A DNA stretch of 64,000 nt from Pyxidicoccus parkwaysis (GTDB lineage: Bacteria; Myxococcota; Myxococcia; Myxococcales; Myxococcaceae). The stretch is from NCBI RefSeq assembly GCF_017301735.1, contig NZ_CP071090.1:11267001-11331000 (forward strand), in the 5' to 3' direction. The translations under genes and the position numbers were made by a program. Shown piece after piece: positions 25,764 through 34,605 of the stretch. Position 1 is the stretch's first letter. Each line of letters opens with the position of its first letter. The notes below the pieces were generated by a model. That model was not told the origin of the DNA, made no database searches, and saw nothing but the letters and a program-made list of their open reading frames with translations.

Positions 25764-25911
25764 GGCATCGCGCGTCACCTGAGGCGTGTACCGGGCCCCG
25801 CACGGAGTCGGTGTGGCAGCGCCCCCGAGGCAGCGGACCTGCCAGGACGGGCGCGACGGATGGAGGGCGTCCCAGTTGCTGCTCGGCGCGGGCGCCCGGT
25901 CCGTCAGCGAA

Positions 25912-26628
25912 TCACCGCGCGGAGGCCGCCAGCTCCAGAGCATGCGCGTGCGTCGCGTCGTCCATGCGGTAGCCGTCCGCCAGTTGCACCACGCGCCGGG
26001 CGCGCTTCATCACGCGCGGGTCGTGCGTGGAGAAGAGGAACGTGACCTGGTGCATGCGGTTGAGCTCCTCCATCAGGTCCAGAATCTGCTCGCTGGTGAC
26101 GGAGTCCAGGTTCGCGGTGGGCTCGTCCGCGAGCACGATTTGCGGCTGCGTCACCAGCGCGCGCGCAATGGCCACGCGCTGCCGCTGTCCACCGGACAGC
26201 TCATCCGGCCGGTGCTTCAGCACGTGCGACAGCCCCACGTCCTTCGCAATGCTCAGGGCCCGAGCGCGCAGCGACGCGCGCGACTCATTGCGGATGAGGC
26301 AGGGGAACTCGATGTTCTCCAGCACGTTCAGCACGGGGATGAGGTTGAACGCCTGGAAGATGAAGCCAATCTTCCGGTTGCGCAGCTCGGCGAGCTCGTT
26401 GAAGTCGCGGTCTCCAATCTCGCGCCCCTCCAGCTTGTACGAGCCATGCGTCGCCTGGTCCAGGCAGCCGATGATGTTCAGCAGCGTCGTCTTCCCCGAG
26501 CCCGACGGCCCCATCACCACCGTGAACTCGCCCTCCTCCACGTCCAGGCTCACGCCCCGGAGCGCTTCCACGGTGGTCTTCCCCAGCTGGTAGCTCTTGT
26601 GAATGTCCCGCATCTCGACGATGGCCAT
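25912..26628 (-). CDS. ABC transporter ATP-binding protein, LolD/MacB type
   Basis: An ATPase of the MacB/LolD/FtsE group working with FtsX-type permeases. Walker A GPSGSGKTT, signature LSGGQRQRVAIARAL, Walker B IVLADEPTANLDS and switch His in FSTHDPRV are intact. Length (238 residues) is normal. It is the last gene of a five-gene operon with two permeases, a LolA-like protein and a barrel protein, 30 bases after the barrel gene. Confidence 0.93.
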   Translation of the reverse strand: MAIVEMRDIHKSYQLGKTTVEALRGVSLDVEEGEFTVVMGPSGSGKTTLLNIIGCLDQATHGSYKLEGREIGDRDFNELAELRNRKIGFIFQAFNLIPVLNVLENIEFPCLIRNESRASLRARALSIAKDVGLSHVLKHRPDELSGGQRQRVAIARALVTQPQIVLADEPTANLDSVTSEQILDLMEELNRMHQVTFLFSTHDPRVMKRARRVVQLADGYRMDDATHAHALELAASAR

Positions 26629-26658
26629 GGTGTTCCTCCCTGAGAGTGTTTCGGTATT

Positions 26659-28137
26659 TCAGAAGAAGGCGCGCGCGCTCATCAGCGCACGCCAGTCGGT
26701 GGCGGAGAGCGCCAGCTCCCCGTACTTCCTGCCGCCCACCTCCACGCCGTTCAGCACGGGCAGCGGCACGTACGCGGCGGCGGTGAGCGTCAGCCAGTCG
26801 CGCGCCGACCAGCTCAGTGACGGGCTGAGCTGCCCGGAGAAGTCCCCCAGGCTCAGCACCAGCGACGCGCCCGCCGTGAAGTCGTCGTGAATCTGCGGCT
26901 TGCTGTAGCTGACGAAGAGGTAGTGCCGGCGCAGCGGGTCGAAGCTGTAGCGCTGCGGCGTCCCCGGGTCCGCGGACGTCCCGCCGCCCATCGCGCCCAG
27001 CACGCTGCCCGCCAGCGCCGGATTCAACCGCGCCAGCTCGCCCGCCGCGGCCAGCGTCTCCACGTAGCGGGCGAAGCCCGCCGAGTCCAACCCGTCCGCG
27101 CGGAAGTAGTACTCCGCCGACAGCATCGCGCTGTCCTCGAACTGGTACCGCGCCCCCGCGAGCACCTGCGGCCGCGGCTTCCCGTCGTGCAGGCGGGGAC
27201 GCGAGGCCAGCGCCACGTTGCGCGCCACGCAGTCCGCCAGCGCCTCCGCGCTGCCCGTACACGCGGGCTCCAACTCCAGCCGCGTGGAGCCCGTCTGGAA
27301 CACCGCCTCGCCGTGGACCTCCAGCGCACCGAAGACGCGGGACGCGGACAGTCCCAGCCGGTGCTTGTGCGTGAAGGCGTCGTTGTAGAGGTGCGTGAAG
27401 GCATAGACGAGGTTGAAGTCCGTGTCCGCCACCAGCGCGTAGGCGCGAGCGGCCACCGCGTAGTGGGCCTCGTCGTCGCGGTCATCCGGCACCAGTCCCT
27501 GCTGGGCCTCCGCCGTAGGCTGGTCCGGGTAGACGAGCAGCGCGGTGGGCAGGCCCGCGTACTGCCGCAGCACCTTGGCCGCGCCCACGACGGAGAAGGT
27601 GAACCTGTCATAGGGCAGCTCCACCCGCGCCAGCCACGCGCCCGCGCGCTGCGCCGCCGGGTCCGTGGGGTCCTTGGGCGGATTGAGGAAGTCCATCGGG
27701 TTCTGCGCGAGGCCGGGGCCCCACACCACGCGCTTCTTTCCCACGGTGAGGCTCAGGTGCTGCGTCAGCGCCACGTCGCCGTACAGCTCGCTCACCACGA
27801 TGGAGGGGCGGTACTCGGGCAGGTCCTTCTCCACGCCCTCGATGAAGCCGGTGCGCTGCCAGAAGAGGGACACGTCCGTGTTGACGAAGGCCTCGGGCGT
27901 GAAGCGCAGCTTGAGCTGGAGGTTGCCCTCCGTGAGGTTCGTCAGCGCGGGCTGGCCCTCTCCGGGGGACAGGCGCTCTGAGAGGATGCGCGCGTAGGTG
28001 AAGCGGCTGTCGAGGTAGCCCGTCGTCGTCACCTCCAGCGACGGGGACGGCTCGGCCGTGGGGGCGTCCTCGACGGGCGCCTGCGAGAGGAAGGCGGCGG
28101 TGAGCAGCGAGGGGAGCAGGGGCATCATGGCGCGCAC
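26659..28137 (-). CDS. predicted outer-membrane beta-barrel protein
   Basis: A 492-residue exported protein (signal peptide ending FLSQAP; GTG at 28137 keeps an Arg in the n-region, ATG at 28128 is an alternative). The mature protein alternates polar and aromatic residues in strand-like segments (VTTTGYLDSRFTYARI, LSLTVGKKRVVWGPGL, YLFVSYSKPQIHDDF) and ends in Phe, as expected for porin-like barrels. It shares an operon with the ABC system and may be its outer-membrane component. Confidence 0.7.
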   Translation of the reverse strand: MRAMMPLLPSLLTAAFLSQAPVEDAPTAEPSPSLEVTTTGYLDSRFTYARILSERLSPGEGQPALTNLTEGNLQLKLRFTPEAFVNTDVSLFWQRTGFIEGVEKDLPEYRPSIVVSELYGDVALTQHLSLTVGKKRVVWGPGLAQNPMDFLNPPKDPTDPAAQRAGAWLARVELPYDRFTFSVVGAAKVLRQYAGLPTALLVYPDQPTAEAQQGLVPDDRDDEAHYAVAARAYALVADTDFNLVYAFTHLYNDAFTHKHRLGLSASRVFGALEVHGEAVFQTGSTRLELEPACTGSAEALADCVARNVALASRPRLHDGKPRPQVLAGARYQFEDSAMLSAEYYFRADGLDSAGFARYVETLAAAGELARLNPALAGSVLGAMGGGTSADPGTPQRYSFDPLRRHYLFVSYSKPQIHDDFTAGASLVLSLGDFSGQLSPSLSWSARDWLTLTAAAYVPLPVLNGVEVGGRKYGELALSATDWRALMSARAFF

Positions 28138-28151
28138 TCGGAAGGGGGCCC

Positions 28152-28871
28152 TCAGCGGCCCAGGTCGTCGAGGACGAAGCGCCCGCTCGGCAGCGACTCG
28201 CGCACGTCGAAGCGGTCGAAGGTCAGCTCGCTGAAGCGCTGGGTGACAATCATGTTGCGCATCAGCACGCGCGACGGGCGGCGCAGCCCGCCGAAGTCGC
28301 GCACCTCCATGAACTCGGCGGTGCGCAGCAGCTTGCCGCTCACCGTGTAGTACTCGCCCTTGAGCGGGATGCCTTCCGCCTTGCTCAGCCAGAGGTTGAT
28401 GCGGTCATACGCGGCCTCGTCCGTCTTCGCGTGCAGCTCCAGCTGGTACGCCTGCGCATCCTCGGACACGAGCTTCGCGTCGTAGTCGCGCGTGTAGTTG
28501 GTGCGCAGCACGTCCGCGTTGTTGAAGTCACCACCCTGGAACGAGTCGCGGTTGGCGATGCGCAGCGCCCGCTTCAGGTTGGGCATGTAGACCCACGAGT
28601 TGTCCCCCACGCGGAGGATTTCCTGTCCGCGCGAGGCGGCGGGCTCCTGGAACCAGGCGCGGAAGCGGTCCGCGCCGGACTTCATCACCTTCATCCGGTA
28701 CGTCCGCGTGCTGCCGTCTTCGCGGTGGGCCGTCATCACCATGACGCCCTCGAAGCTCGCCGGGCCCATGATGGCGTCGTACTGGCGGAGCAATTCCTCC
28801 GCGGACTTCGACTCGGCGGAGGCGGCGAGGGGCAGCAACAACAGACACAGCGAGAGTGCGAGTGACTTCAT
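28152..28871 (-). CDS. outer-membrane lipoprotein-sorting (LolA-like) protein
   Basis: A 239-residue exported protein: signal peptide MKSLALSLCLLLLPLAASA, then the LolA/LolB-like fold seen in 'outer membrane lipoprotein-sorting' proteins, with SFEGVMVMTAHREDGSTRTY, WVYMPNLKRALRI and the GEYYTVSGKLLRTAEFMEV strand. It probably binds a lipid or lipoprotein in the periplasm for the FtsX-type transporter encoded upstream. ATG 28871 lies 29 bases after the permease stop. Confidence 0.85.
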   Translation of the reverse strand: MKSLALSLCLLLLPLAASAESKSAEELLRQYDAIMGPASFEGVMVMTAHREDGSTRTYRMKVMKSGADRFRAWFQEPAASRGQEILRVGDNSWVYMPNLKRALRIANRDSFQGGDFNNADVLRTNYTRDYDAKLVSEDAQAYQLELHAKTDEAAYDRINLWLSKAEGIPLKGEYYTVSGKLLRTAEFMEVRDFGGLRRPSRVLMRNMIVTQRFSELTFDRFDVRESLPSGRFVLDDLGR

Positions 28872-28900
28872 GAGAGAGCTCCGGATGGAAGGGGCGGCGC

Positions 28901-30121
28901 TCACAGCGAGCGCAGCGCCTCGACGGGGTGGAGGCGCGCGGCGCGCAGCGCGGGGAACACGGAGGCCACGACGGCGCCGAGCGTGGAGGTGAGGAGCACC
29001 GCCGCCAGCAGGCCCGGGGCGATGGTGGGGATGATGGTGAGCGGCGCGGTGCCGCCGGGGAGCGTGGTCTGGATGCCGCCCTGCGCCGCGGACACCGCCA
29101 CCTGCGCGAAGACGAGGCCGGCGCCGAGCGCACCGCCCAGCAGCGCCTGGAGCGCGGCCTCCAGCAGGAACAGCCCGCCCACCTCCCAGCGGCGGATGCC
29201 CATGGCCAGCATGGTGCCAATCTCGCGGGTGCGCTCCTTCACGCTCATCCACATCGCATTGGCCACGCCGAAGACGGCCAGGATGACGCACACCCCGACG
29301 ATGATGGTGAGCATGGTCTGCTGGATGCGGATGCGGTCCACCACCGTCGGCCGCAGCTCCGCCCAGGTGTGCACCTCGTACCCGTCGCCCAGCTCGGTGC
29401 GCAGCCGCGCCGCCACCGCGTCCACCTCGTCGCGGTTCTTCACCGCCACCACGTACTCGGTGACGCGGCCGTCCATGCGCAACAGCCGCTGCGCCTGGAC
29501 GAGCGTCAGGTTCAGCGTGCGCTTGGACTCCTGCGGGTTGAGGCTGATGACGGTGCCGACGAGGTCCAGGTCGACGGCGTTCTCCTTGCGCTTCTGCGTG
29601 GTGGCCTGGAGCACCAGCGACGCGCCGGGCTTCAGCTCCAGCGCGTTGGCCAGGTCCTGGCCCATGACGGCGCCCTGGGGCACTTCGGCGCTCAGCGGGC
29701 GGCCGCGCACCTCGCGGTGCGCCAGGGGCAGCACGGCCAACTCACGCGCGGGGTCCATGCCCTGGCCGGCGATGAGCGTGGCTCGCGAGCCGTTGGACAC
29801 CTGTCCGGAGAAGGCGATGCGCGGCATGACTTCACGCACGCCGGGCACGGCGCGAAGCTTCGCCTCCAGCGCCGGGTCCTGCGGCAAATCGAGCTTCAGC
29901 GGCTGGTTCTCCTTCAGGTCGAAGTAGCCGCGGCGGTGGACCTGGATGGCGCCGACGCGCGCGTCGACGACGTCGTCGATGGTGGCGTTCTGCATGCCCT
30001 TGATGCGGGCGCCGAGGAACAGGCTCACGGCGACGCCGAAGAGGATGGCGCCGGTGGTGATGGCGTTCCGGGCCTTGCTGCGGGTGAGGTTGCGAACGGC
30101 GAGCGTCAGCAGGGGTGACAT
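28901..30121 (-). CDS. FtsX/MacB-type ABC permease (second)
   Basis: A 406-residue permease with one N-terminal membrane segment, a periplasmic MacB-like domain (residues ~45-250) and three C-terminal membrane segments, including the coupling motif TREIGTMLAMGIRRWEVGGL. It pairs with the permease at 30155-31372, to which it is related, to form a heterodimer energised by the ATPase at 25912. Confidence 0.9.
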   Translation of the reverse strand: MSPLLTLAVRNLTRSKARNAITTGAILFGVAVSLFLGARIKGMQNATIDDVVDARVGAIQVHRRGYFDLKENQPLKLDLPQDPALEAKLRAVPGVREVMPRIAFSGQVSNGSRATLIAGQGMDPARELAVLPLAHREVRGRPLSAEVPQGAVMGQDLANALELKPGASLVLQATTQKRKENAVDLDLVGTVISLNPQESKRTLNLTLVQAQRLLRMDGRVTEYVVAVKNRDEVDAVAARLRTELGDGYEVHTWAELRPTVVDRIRIQQTMLTIIVGVCVILAVFGVANAMWMSVKERTREIGTMLAMGIRRWEVGGLFLLEAALQALLGGALGAGLVFAQVAVSAAQGGIQTTLPGGTAPLTIIPTIAPGLLAAVLLTSTLGAVVASVFPALRAARLHPVEALRSL

Positions 30122-30154
30122 GGCTTTCGACTCCGGTGGGGCTCGGAAGGGGTT

Positions 30155-31372
30155 TCAGTTGCCGGCGAGCGCCTGCACGGGACGCAGGCGGCTGGCGCGC
30201 CAGGCGGGGTAGAGCGAGAAGAGCGTCGCGCCGACGATGGCCACCGCCACGAAGAGGGCCAGTTCACCGAGCGGAATCATGGGGTGCACCTCGATGGGCA
30301 CCACGCCCTTGGCCCCGCCCGGAGCAATGGACAGGCCCTTGTGGCCCAGGTGCGAGACGACGGCGAGGCCGATGAGCGCGCCGCCGCTGCCGCCCAGCGC
30401 AGCCACCACCGCCGACTCCGCGAGGAACAGCGCGGCAATCCACGAGCGGCGCACGCCCACCGCCATCATGGTGCCAATCTCGCGGGTGCGCTCCAGCACC
30501 GTCATCAGCGAGGTGTTGGCCACGCCCAGCAGCATCAGGATGAGGAACACCGTCGTCACGGTGGCGGCCATCGCGTCGAGGCGGGCCATGGCGTCCCTCG
30601 CCAGCGGCGCCACCTCGTCCCACGTATGCACCTCGTAGTCGGGGCCCAGTTCGGCGCGCAGGCGGCCGGCCACCTCGGGGGCGCGCTCGAAGTCCTTCAC
30701 CGACACGGCCAATTCCGTGGCTCGGCCCTCCATGCGCAGCAGCCGCTGCGCGAGCGCGAGCGACACCTGACCGAAGCGCGCCTCGCCGGGGCCGAGCGGC
30801 ATCAGCGTGCCGCTCAGCTTCGTGGCCTCCGCGTTGAGCGCGCCGTCGCGGTCCGGCGCGAGCAGCACCGCCTCCTCGCCCGGCCGCACGCCCGCCGCCG
30901 CGGACAGCGACTGGGCCAGCAGCAGGTCCGTGTCCCCCTTGAACGTGGAGCCAGCCACGAGGGTGCGCTCGCGCCACGGGCACACCGCGTGCTCGCGCTC
31001 CGGGTCCAGCGCCAGCGCGGTGAAGAAGAGGCTCTCGTCACCCACGCTCACCGTGCCGGAGAACTGGAGCCGTGGGGACACGCCGGTGACGCCCTCCACA
31101 TGGCCTACGCGCGAGAGGAAGGCGTCGTCGGCGGGCACGTCCAGCGAGAGCGGCGTGGAGAGGACGTTCTTCACGTAGCCCGCGTGGTGCACCTGCACGG
31201 CGCCGGTGGCGGCGGAGATGAACTGGTTCACCACGCCGCGCTTCATCCCGTTGACGAAGCCATGGACGATGACGGTGATGCCCACGCCCACGATGAGCGC
31301 GGCGAGGGTGAGCGCGGTACGGCGGCGGTTGCGCAGGACGTTCCTGCACGCGACGGTGAAGAGGGTCCACAT
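30155..31372 (-). CDS. FtsX/MacB-type ABC permease (first)
   Basis: A 405-residue permease of the same layout as its neighbour: N-terminal helix NRRRTALTLAALIVGVGITV, periplasmic domain, and a C-terminal FtsX domain with TREIGTMMAVGVRRSWIAAL. First gene of the operon; a sigma-54-type promoter ends 45 bases upstream. The likely role is removal or transport of lipoproteins or lipids between membranes. Confidence 0.9.
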   Translation of the reverse strand: MWTLFTVACRNVLRNRRRTALTLAALIVGVGITVIVHGFVNGMKRGVVNQFISAATGAVQVHHAGYVKNVLSTPLSLDVPADDAFLSRVGHVEGVTGVSPRLQFSGTVSVGDESLFFTALALDPEREHAVCPWRERTLVAGSTFKGDTDLLLAQSLSAAAGVRPGEEAVLLAPDRDGALNAEATKLSGTLMPLGPGEARFGQVSLALAQRLLRMEGRATELAVSVKDFERAPEVAGRLRAELGPDYEVHTWDEVAPLARDAMARLDAMAATVTTVFLILMLLGVANTSLMTVLERTREIGTMMAVGVRRSWIAALFLAESAVVAALGGSGGALIGLAVVSHLGHKGLSIAPGGAKGVVPIEVHPMIPLGELALFVAVAIVGATLFSLYPAWRASRLRPVQALAGN

Positions 31373-31416
31373 GAGCGGGGTTGCTCCGGCCAGGCGTTTC
31401 GTTGGCCCGGCGCATG

Positions 31417-31432
31417 AGCACGGGGCATGCCA
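31417..31432 (-). promoter_or_regulatory. sigma-54 promoter of the ABC/FtsX operon
   Basis: Minus-strand TGGCATGCCCCGTGCT fits the -24/-12 consensus (TGGCACRNNNNTTGCW) at all but two positions, with correct GG-GC spacing, 45 bases from the first permease start. The adjacent divergent genes encode a kinase and a sigma-54 activator, which supports the call. Confidence 0.6.
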
Positions 31433-31475
31433 GGACTTCTCTCGCTGGAGCCGCGGCGTGGACGGGCCGCGAAGG

Positions 31476-31515
31476 TGTCAGGAGAGCCGGCGCGGGGGTG
31501 CCGGATTTCCTGACA
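31476..31515. promoter_or_regulatory. inverted repeat, candidate activator (enhancer) site
   Basis: TGTCAGGA at 31476-31483 and TCCTGACA at 31508-31515 form perfect 8-base half sites 32 bases apart (about three turns), 44-84 bases upstream of the -24 element. This is a plausible position for an NtrC-type activator binding site. Confidence 0.45.
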
Positions 31516-31586
31516 GGTGCCTGGGAGGCGAGGGCCTCTTCCCTCTGGGCAGGTGGCCCTGGCCGGTGGGGCCCGGGACGTGCACC

Positions 31587-33089
31587 ATGCGGCCCCGGAG
31601 GAAGGCCTTGGACACGAGCCCCACATCCGACCCCGAGGTGGCACTGCCACCCGACTTCCAGAAGCTCGTCACCCCGCGCGGGCTGATGATGATGGGGCTC
31701 TCACGCCTGGCCTTCGCGCTGGTGATGCTCGCGTCGGTGGGCCTCGTCGTGATGAGCCACATGGTGTGGTGGCGCAAGCTCATCCTGGGAGGCATGGCGG
31801 CCGGAGTCGGCGTGTCGCTCGGCAGCTTCGGCGTGACGGTGCTCGCGGCGGGATGGCGGCCCAGCCGGAGGCAGAAAGCCATGGCCGCGCGATTGATGCG
31901 GCACCTGCGCGAGCAGCACCCGTGGGTGCTGCGGCCGGACGTCATGGTCAGCGACTACTGGAGGAAGTGGCAGCCCATGCAGTTTCCGGGGACCACGCAT
32001 CGGCGCACGTATGGAGCGCTGGGCGTGTTCCTGTTCCTGTCCGTGTGCGCCATCGCCGCGACGGGCGGCATCCTGAGCCCGATGCTGCCGCTGCTCATCG
32101 TCTTCTGCCTCTTCATCGGAAGCATCACCCCGAAGCAGGCCACGCCTCCCTTCGTGGGAATCATCCTGGCAATCGTCTGGGTGCTCGCCTGGGCGGCGAC
32201 GTACCTGCGCGTCCCGGGGTACATCCCCGGCATCTTCGGAGGCGACGCGCTGGTGCCGCAGTCGAAGTCGCTGGTGTACGCCCAGGCCGCCGCGTTCTCC
32301 CTCTTCGTCATGTGGAGCGTCTTCGGCGCCAACCGCTTCCAGGTGGTCTTCCTGAGCGCGGTGCAGAAGGCGCTCGACGCGCGCGACGAGGCGCTGCAGA
32401 GCCACACCGAGCACGCCGCCACGCTCACCGCGCTGTCCGGGGAGATTGCGCACGAATTGAAGAACCCGCTGGCCAGTGTGAAGGGACTGGCGACGCTGAT
32501 TGGGCGTGACTTGGAGGGCAAGCCCGCAGAGCGGCTCGCCGTGCTCCAGCGAGAGGTGGGGCGGATGGAGGAAATCCTGGAGGGGTTCCTCAACTTCTCC
32601 CGGCCGCTGTTGCCGCTGCAGCAGGAGGAGCAGCCGCTGCGGAACCTGTGCGACTCGGTGGTGGCGCTGCACGAGGGGCTGGCGCAGGAGCGCGAGGTGA
32701 AGCTGACAGTCATGGAGGAGGAGGCCGTGTCCGCGTGGTGTGATGCGCGCAAGGTGAAGCAGGTGGTCATCAACCTCGTGCAGAACGCGCTGGATGCGAG
32801 CCCCCCGGGTTCCACCGTGGAGGTGGTGCTGCTCGGCGGAAGGGAGTCGCGGGTGGAGGTGAGGGACAGGGGGCCGGGGTTGCCCGCGTCGGTGCGCCAG
32901 CGCCTCTTCGAGCCGGGCGTGACGACGAAGGCGCGGGGCTCCGGCCTGGGACTGGCGCTGGCGCGCGGGCTGGTGCGTCAGCACGGTGGCGAGTTGACGC
33001 TGGGGGACCGCGAGGGCGGCGGGTGCGTGGCGGCGCTGACGCTGCCCGCGCGACAGCCGGTGTCCGAGGTGGAGAGGGAGACGGCATGA
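31587..33089 (+). CDS. membrane sensor histidine kinase
   Basis: A 500-residue kinase. The N-terminal ~240 residues have about six membrane helices and no large external sensor, so it may sense the membrane itself. HisKA contains EIAHELKNPLAS with phospho-acceptor H289; the ATPase has VVINLVQNALDAS (N box), DRGPGLP (G1) and GSGLGLALARGLV (G2). ATG at 31587 is the likely start. The stop overlaps a mini-ORF start as ATGA. Partner: the NtrC-type regulator at 33172. Inferred target: the divergent ABC operon. Confidence 0.9.
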   Translation: MRPRRKALDTSPTSDPEVALPPDFQKLVTPRGLMMMGLSRLAFALVMLASVGLVVMSHMVWWRKLILGGMAAGVGVSLGSFGVTVLAAGWRPSRRQKAMAARLMRHLREQHPWVLRPDVMVSDYWRKWQPMQFPGTTHRRTYGALGVFLFLSVCAIAATGGILSPMLPLLIVFCLFIGSITPKQATPPFVGIILAIVWVLAWAATYLRVPGYIPGIFGGDALVPQSKSLVYAQAAAFSLFVMWSVFGANRFQVVFLSAVQKALDARDEALQSHTEHAATLTALSGEIAHELKNPLASVKGLATLIGRDLEGKPAERLAVLQREVGRMEEILEGFLNFSRPLLPLQQEEQPLRNLCDSVVALHEGLAQEREVKLTVMEEEAVSAWCDARKVKQVVINLVQNALDASPPGSTVEVVLLGGRESRVEVRDRGPGLPASVRQRLFEPGVTTKARGSGLGLALARGLVRQHGGELTLGDREGGGCVAALTLPARQPVSEVERETA

Positions 33090-33175
33090 AGGCGCGGGTG
33101 TCGGTGGTCGATGACGGTGTGGTGCTTGCCACGGCGTGCTGGCTCGCTTCCGGGATGGAAGGCAGGGCTTCATGA
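33086..33175 (+). CDS. 29-codon bridging mini-ORF, duplicated response-regulator start
   Basis: It begins at the ATG overlapping the kinase stop (ATGA) and ends at a TGA overlapping the ATG of the response regulator. Its first residues, MKARVSVVDD, repeat those of the regulator (MKARLLVVDD), and the DNA matches accordingly, so it is a fragment left by a short duplication. It may simply couple translation of the two genes. Whether the peptide has a function is unknown. Confidence 0.4.
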   Translation: MKARVSVVDDGVVLATACWLASGMEGRAS

Positions 33176-34527
33176 AGGCGCGGCTGCTGGTGGTCGATGA
33201 CGATGACGGTGTCCGCTACACGCTGCGAGGCATGTTCGAGGACGCGGGCCTCGACGTGGAGGAAGCGTCGGACGGTGAGGCGGGCCTGGCGCGGCTGAAG
33301 CGCGGTGGCATCGACCTGGTGGTGTCGGACCTGCGCATGCCGCGCATGGATGGGTTGGAGTTGCTGCGGCAGTCGCGCTCGCTGGTGCCTGCGCCGAAGC
33401 TCATCCTCGTCACCGCGCATGGCTCGGAGCGGCACGCGGTGGAGGCGATGAAGCTCGGCGCGCTGGACTACTTCCGCAAGCCCTTCGTCGTGGACGAGGT
33501 GCTCGCCGTGGTGCGGCGCGCGGTGGGCGTCGTCCGGCTGGAGGCGGAGAACGAGCGGCTCCAGGGCGAGAACAACCTCCTCAAGTCGATGGTGTTTGCC
33601 TCGTCTGCCATGTCGCGGCTCGCGCTGTTGATTCAGCGCGTGGCTCCGCGCGACGTGACGGTGCTCCTCACGGGCGAGAGTGGCACCGGCAAGGAGCGCG
33701 TGGCCGAGGCGCTGGTGCGGGCGTCGGCTCGGGCGGAGAAGCCCTTCGTGCGCTTCAACTGCGCGGCGCTCACGCCGGAGCTGGCGGAGGCGGAGCTGTT
33801 CGGCCACACCCGGGGCGCCTTCACGGGCGCGGTGCGTGCGCGCAATGGCCTCTTCCGTGAGGCGGACGGCGGAACGCTGTTCCTGGATGAGATTGGCGAA
33901 TTGGACGCGGCCACGCAGGCGAAGCTGCTGCGCGTGTTGCAAGAGGGCGAAGTGCGCCCCGTGGGCGAGGACCGGGCGTACCGCATCGACGTGCGCATCG
34001 TCGCGGCGACGCACCGGGACCTCGCGCAGCGCGTGGCGGCGGGGTTGTTCCGCGAGGACCTGTACTACCGCCTCAAGGTGGTGCACCTGCACGTGCCGCC
34101 GCTGCGGCAGCGGCCCGAGGACATCCCCGTGCTGGCGCGGTACTTCCTCGGGCGTTTCGCGGAGCGCTTCGGCACGGCGCCGGTGGCTGTCACTCCGGAG
34201 CTGCTGGCGAGGCTCGCCGCGCACCCGTGGCCCGGCAACGTGCGCGAGTTGGAGAACGCGCTGGAGAGCGCTGTGGCCCTGTCGCTGGATGGCACCATTG
34301 ATTTGTCCCTGCTGCCTGGAGGTGCGCCGGGTGGAGCGGAGCCGGCGGTGCGCGCGGGACTGAAGGAGCGCGTGGGCGCCTACGAGCGCGGGCTCATCGT
34401 GGCGGCGCTCGAAGGCGCGAAGGGCAACCGGAGCGAGGCGGCGAGGTTGCTCGACATCAGCCGCGCGACGCTGCACGACAAGCTGCGCAAGTACGGGCTT
34501 GCCTCCGGGGAGGAGGAGGGGGACTGA
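33172..34527 (+). CDS. NtrC-family sigma-54-dependent response regulator
   Basis: A 451-residue activator: receiver domain with phospho-acceptor D53 (VVSDLRMPRMDG), AAA+ domain with GESGTGKE, the sigma-54 contact loop GAFTGA at 215-220, and LFLDEIGELD, then a Fis-type helix-turn-helix (RSEAARLLDISRATLHDKLR). All key residues are present. It is probably phosphorylated by the kinase encoded upstream and activates the sigma-54 promoter at 31417-31432. Confidence 0.95.
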   Translation: MKARLLVVDDDDGVRYTLRGMFEDAGLDVEEASDGEAGLARLKRGGIDLVVSDLRMPRMDGLELLRQSRSLVPAPKLILVTAHGSERHAVEAMKLGALDYFRKPFVVDEVLAVVRRAVGVVRLEAENERLQGENNLLKSMVFASSAMSRLALLIQRVAPRDVTVLLTGESGTGKERVAEALVRASARAEKPFVRFNCAALTPELAEAELFGHTRGAFTGAVRARNGLFREADGGTLFLDEIGELDAATQAKLLRVLQEGEVRPVGEDRAYRIDVRIVAATHRDLAQRVAAGLFREDLYYRLKVVHLHVPPLRQRPEDIPVLARYFLGRFAERFGTAPVAVTPELLARLAAHPWPGNVRELENALESAVALSLDGTIDLSLLPGGAPGGAEPAVRAGLKERVGAYERGLIVAALEGAKGNRSEAARLLDISRATLHDKLRKYGLASGEEEGD

Positions 34528-34605
34528 CTCGGGCGGAGGATGCGTGGAAGGAACGCTCATTCCGCTGTTGCCTGCCAGCGCAGAGGCGCCTTCGTGTTCG
34601 GGCGC

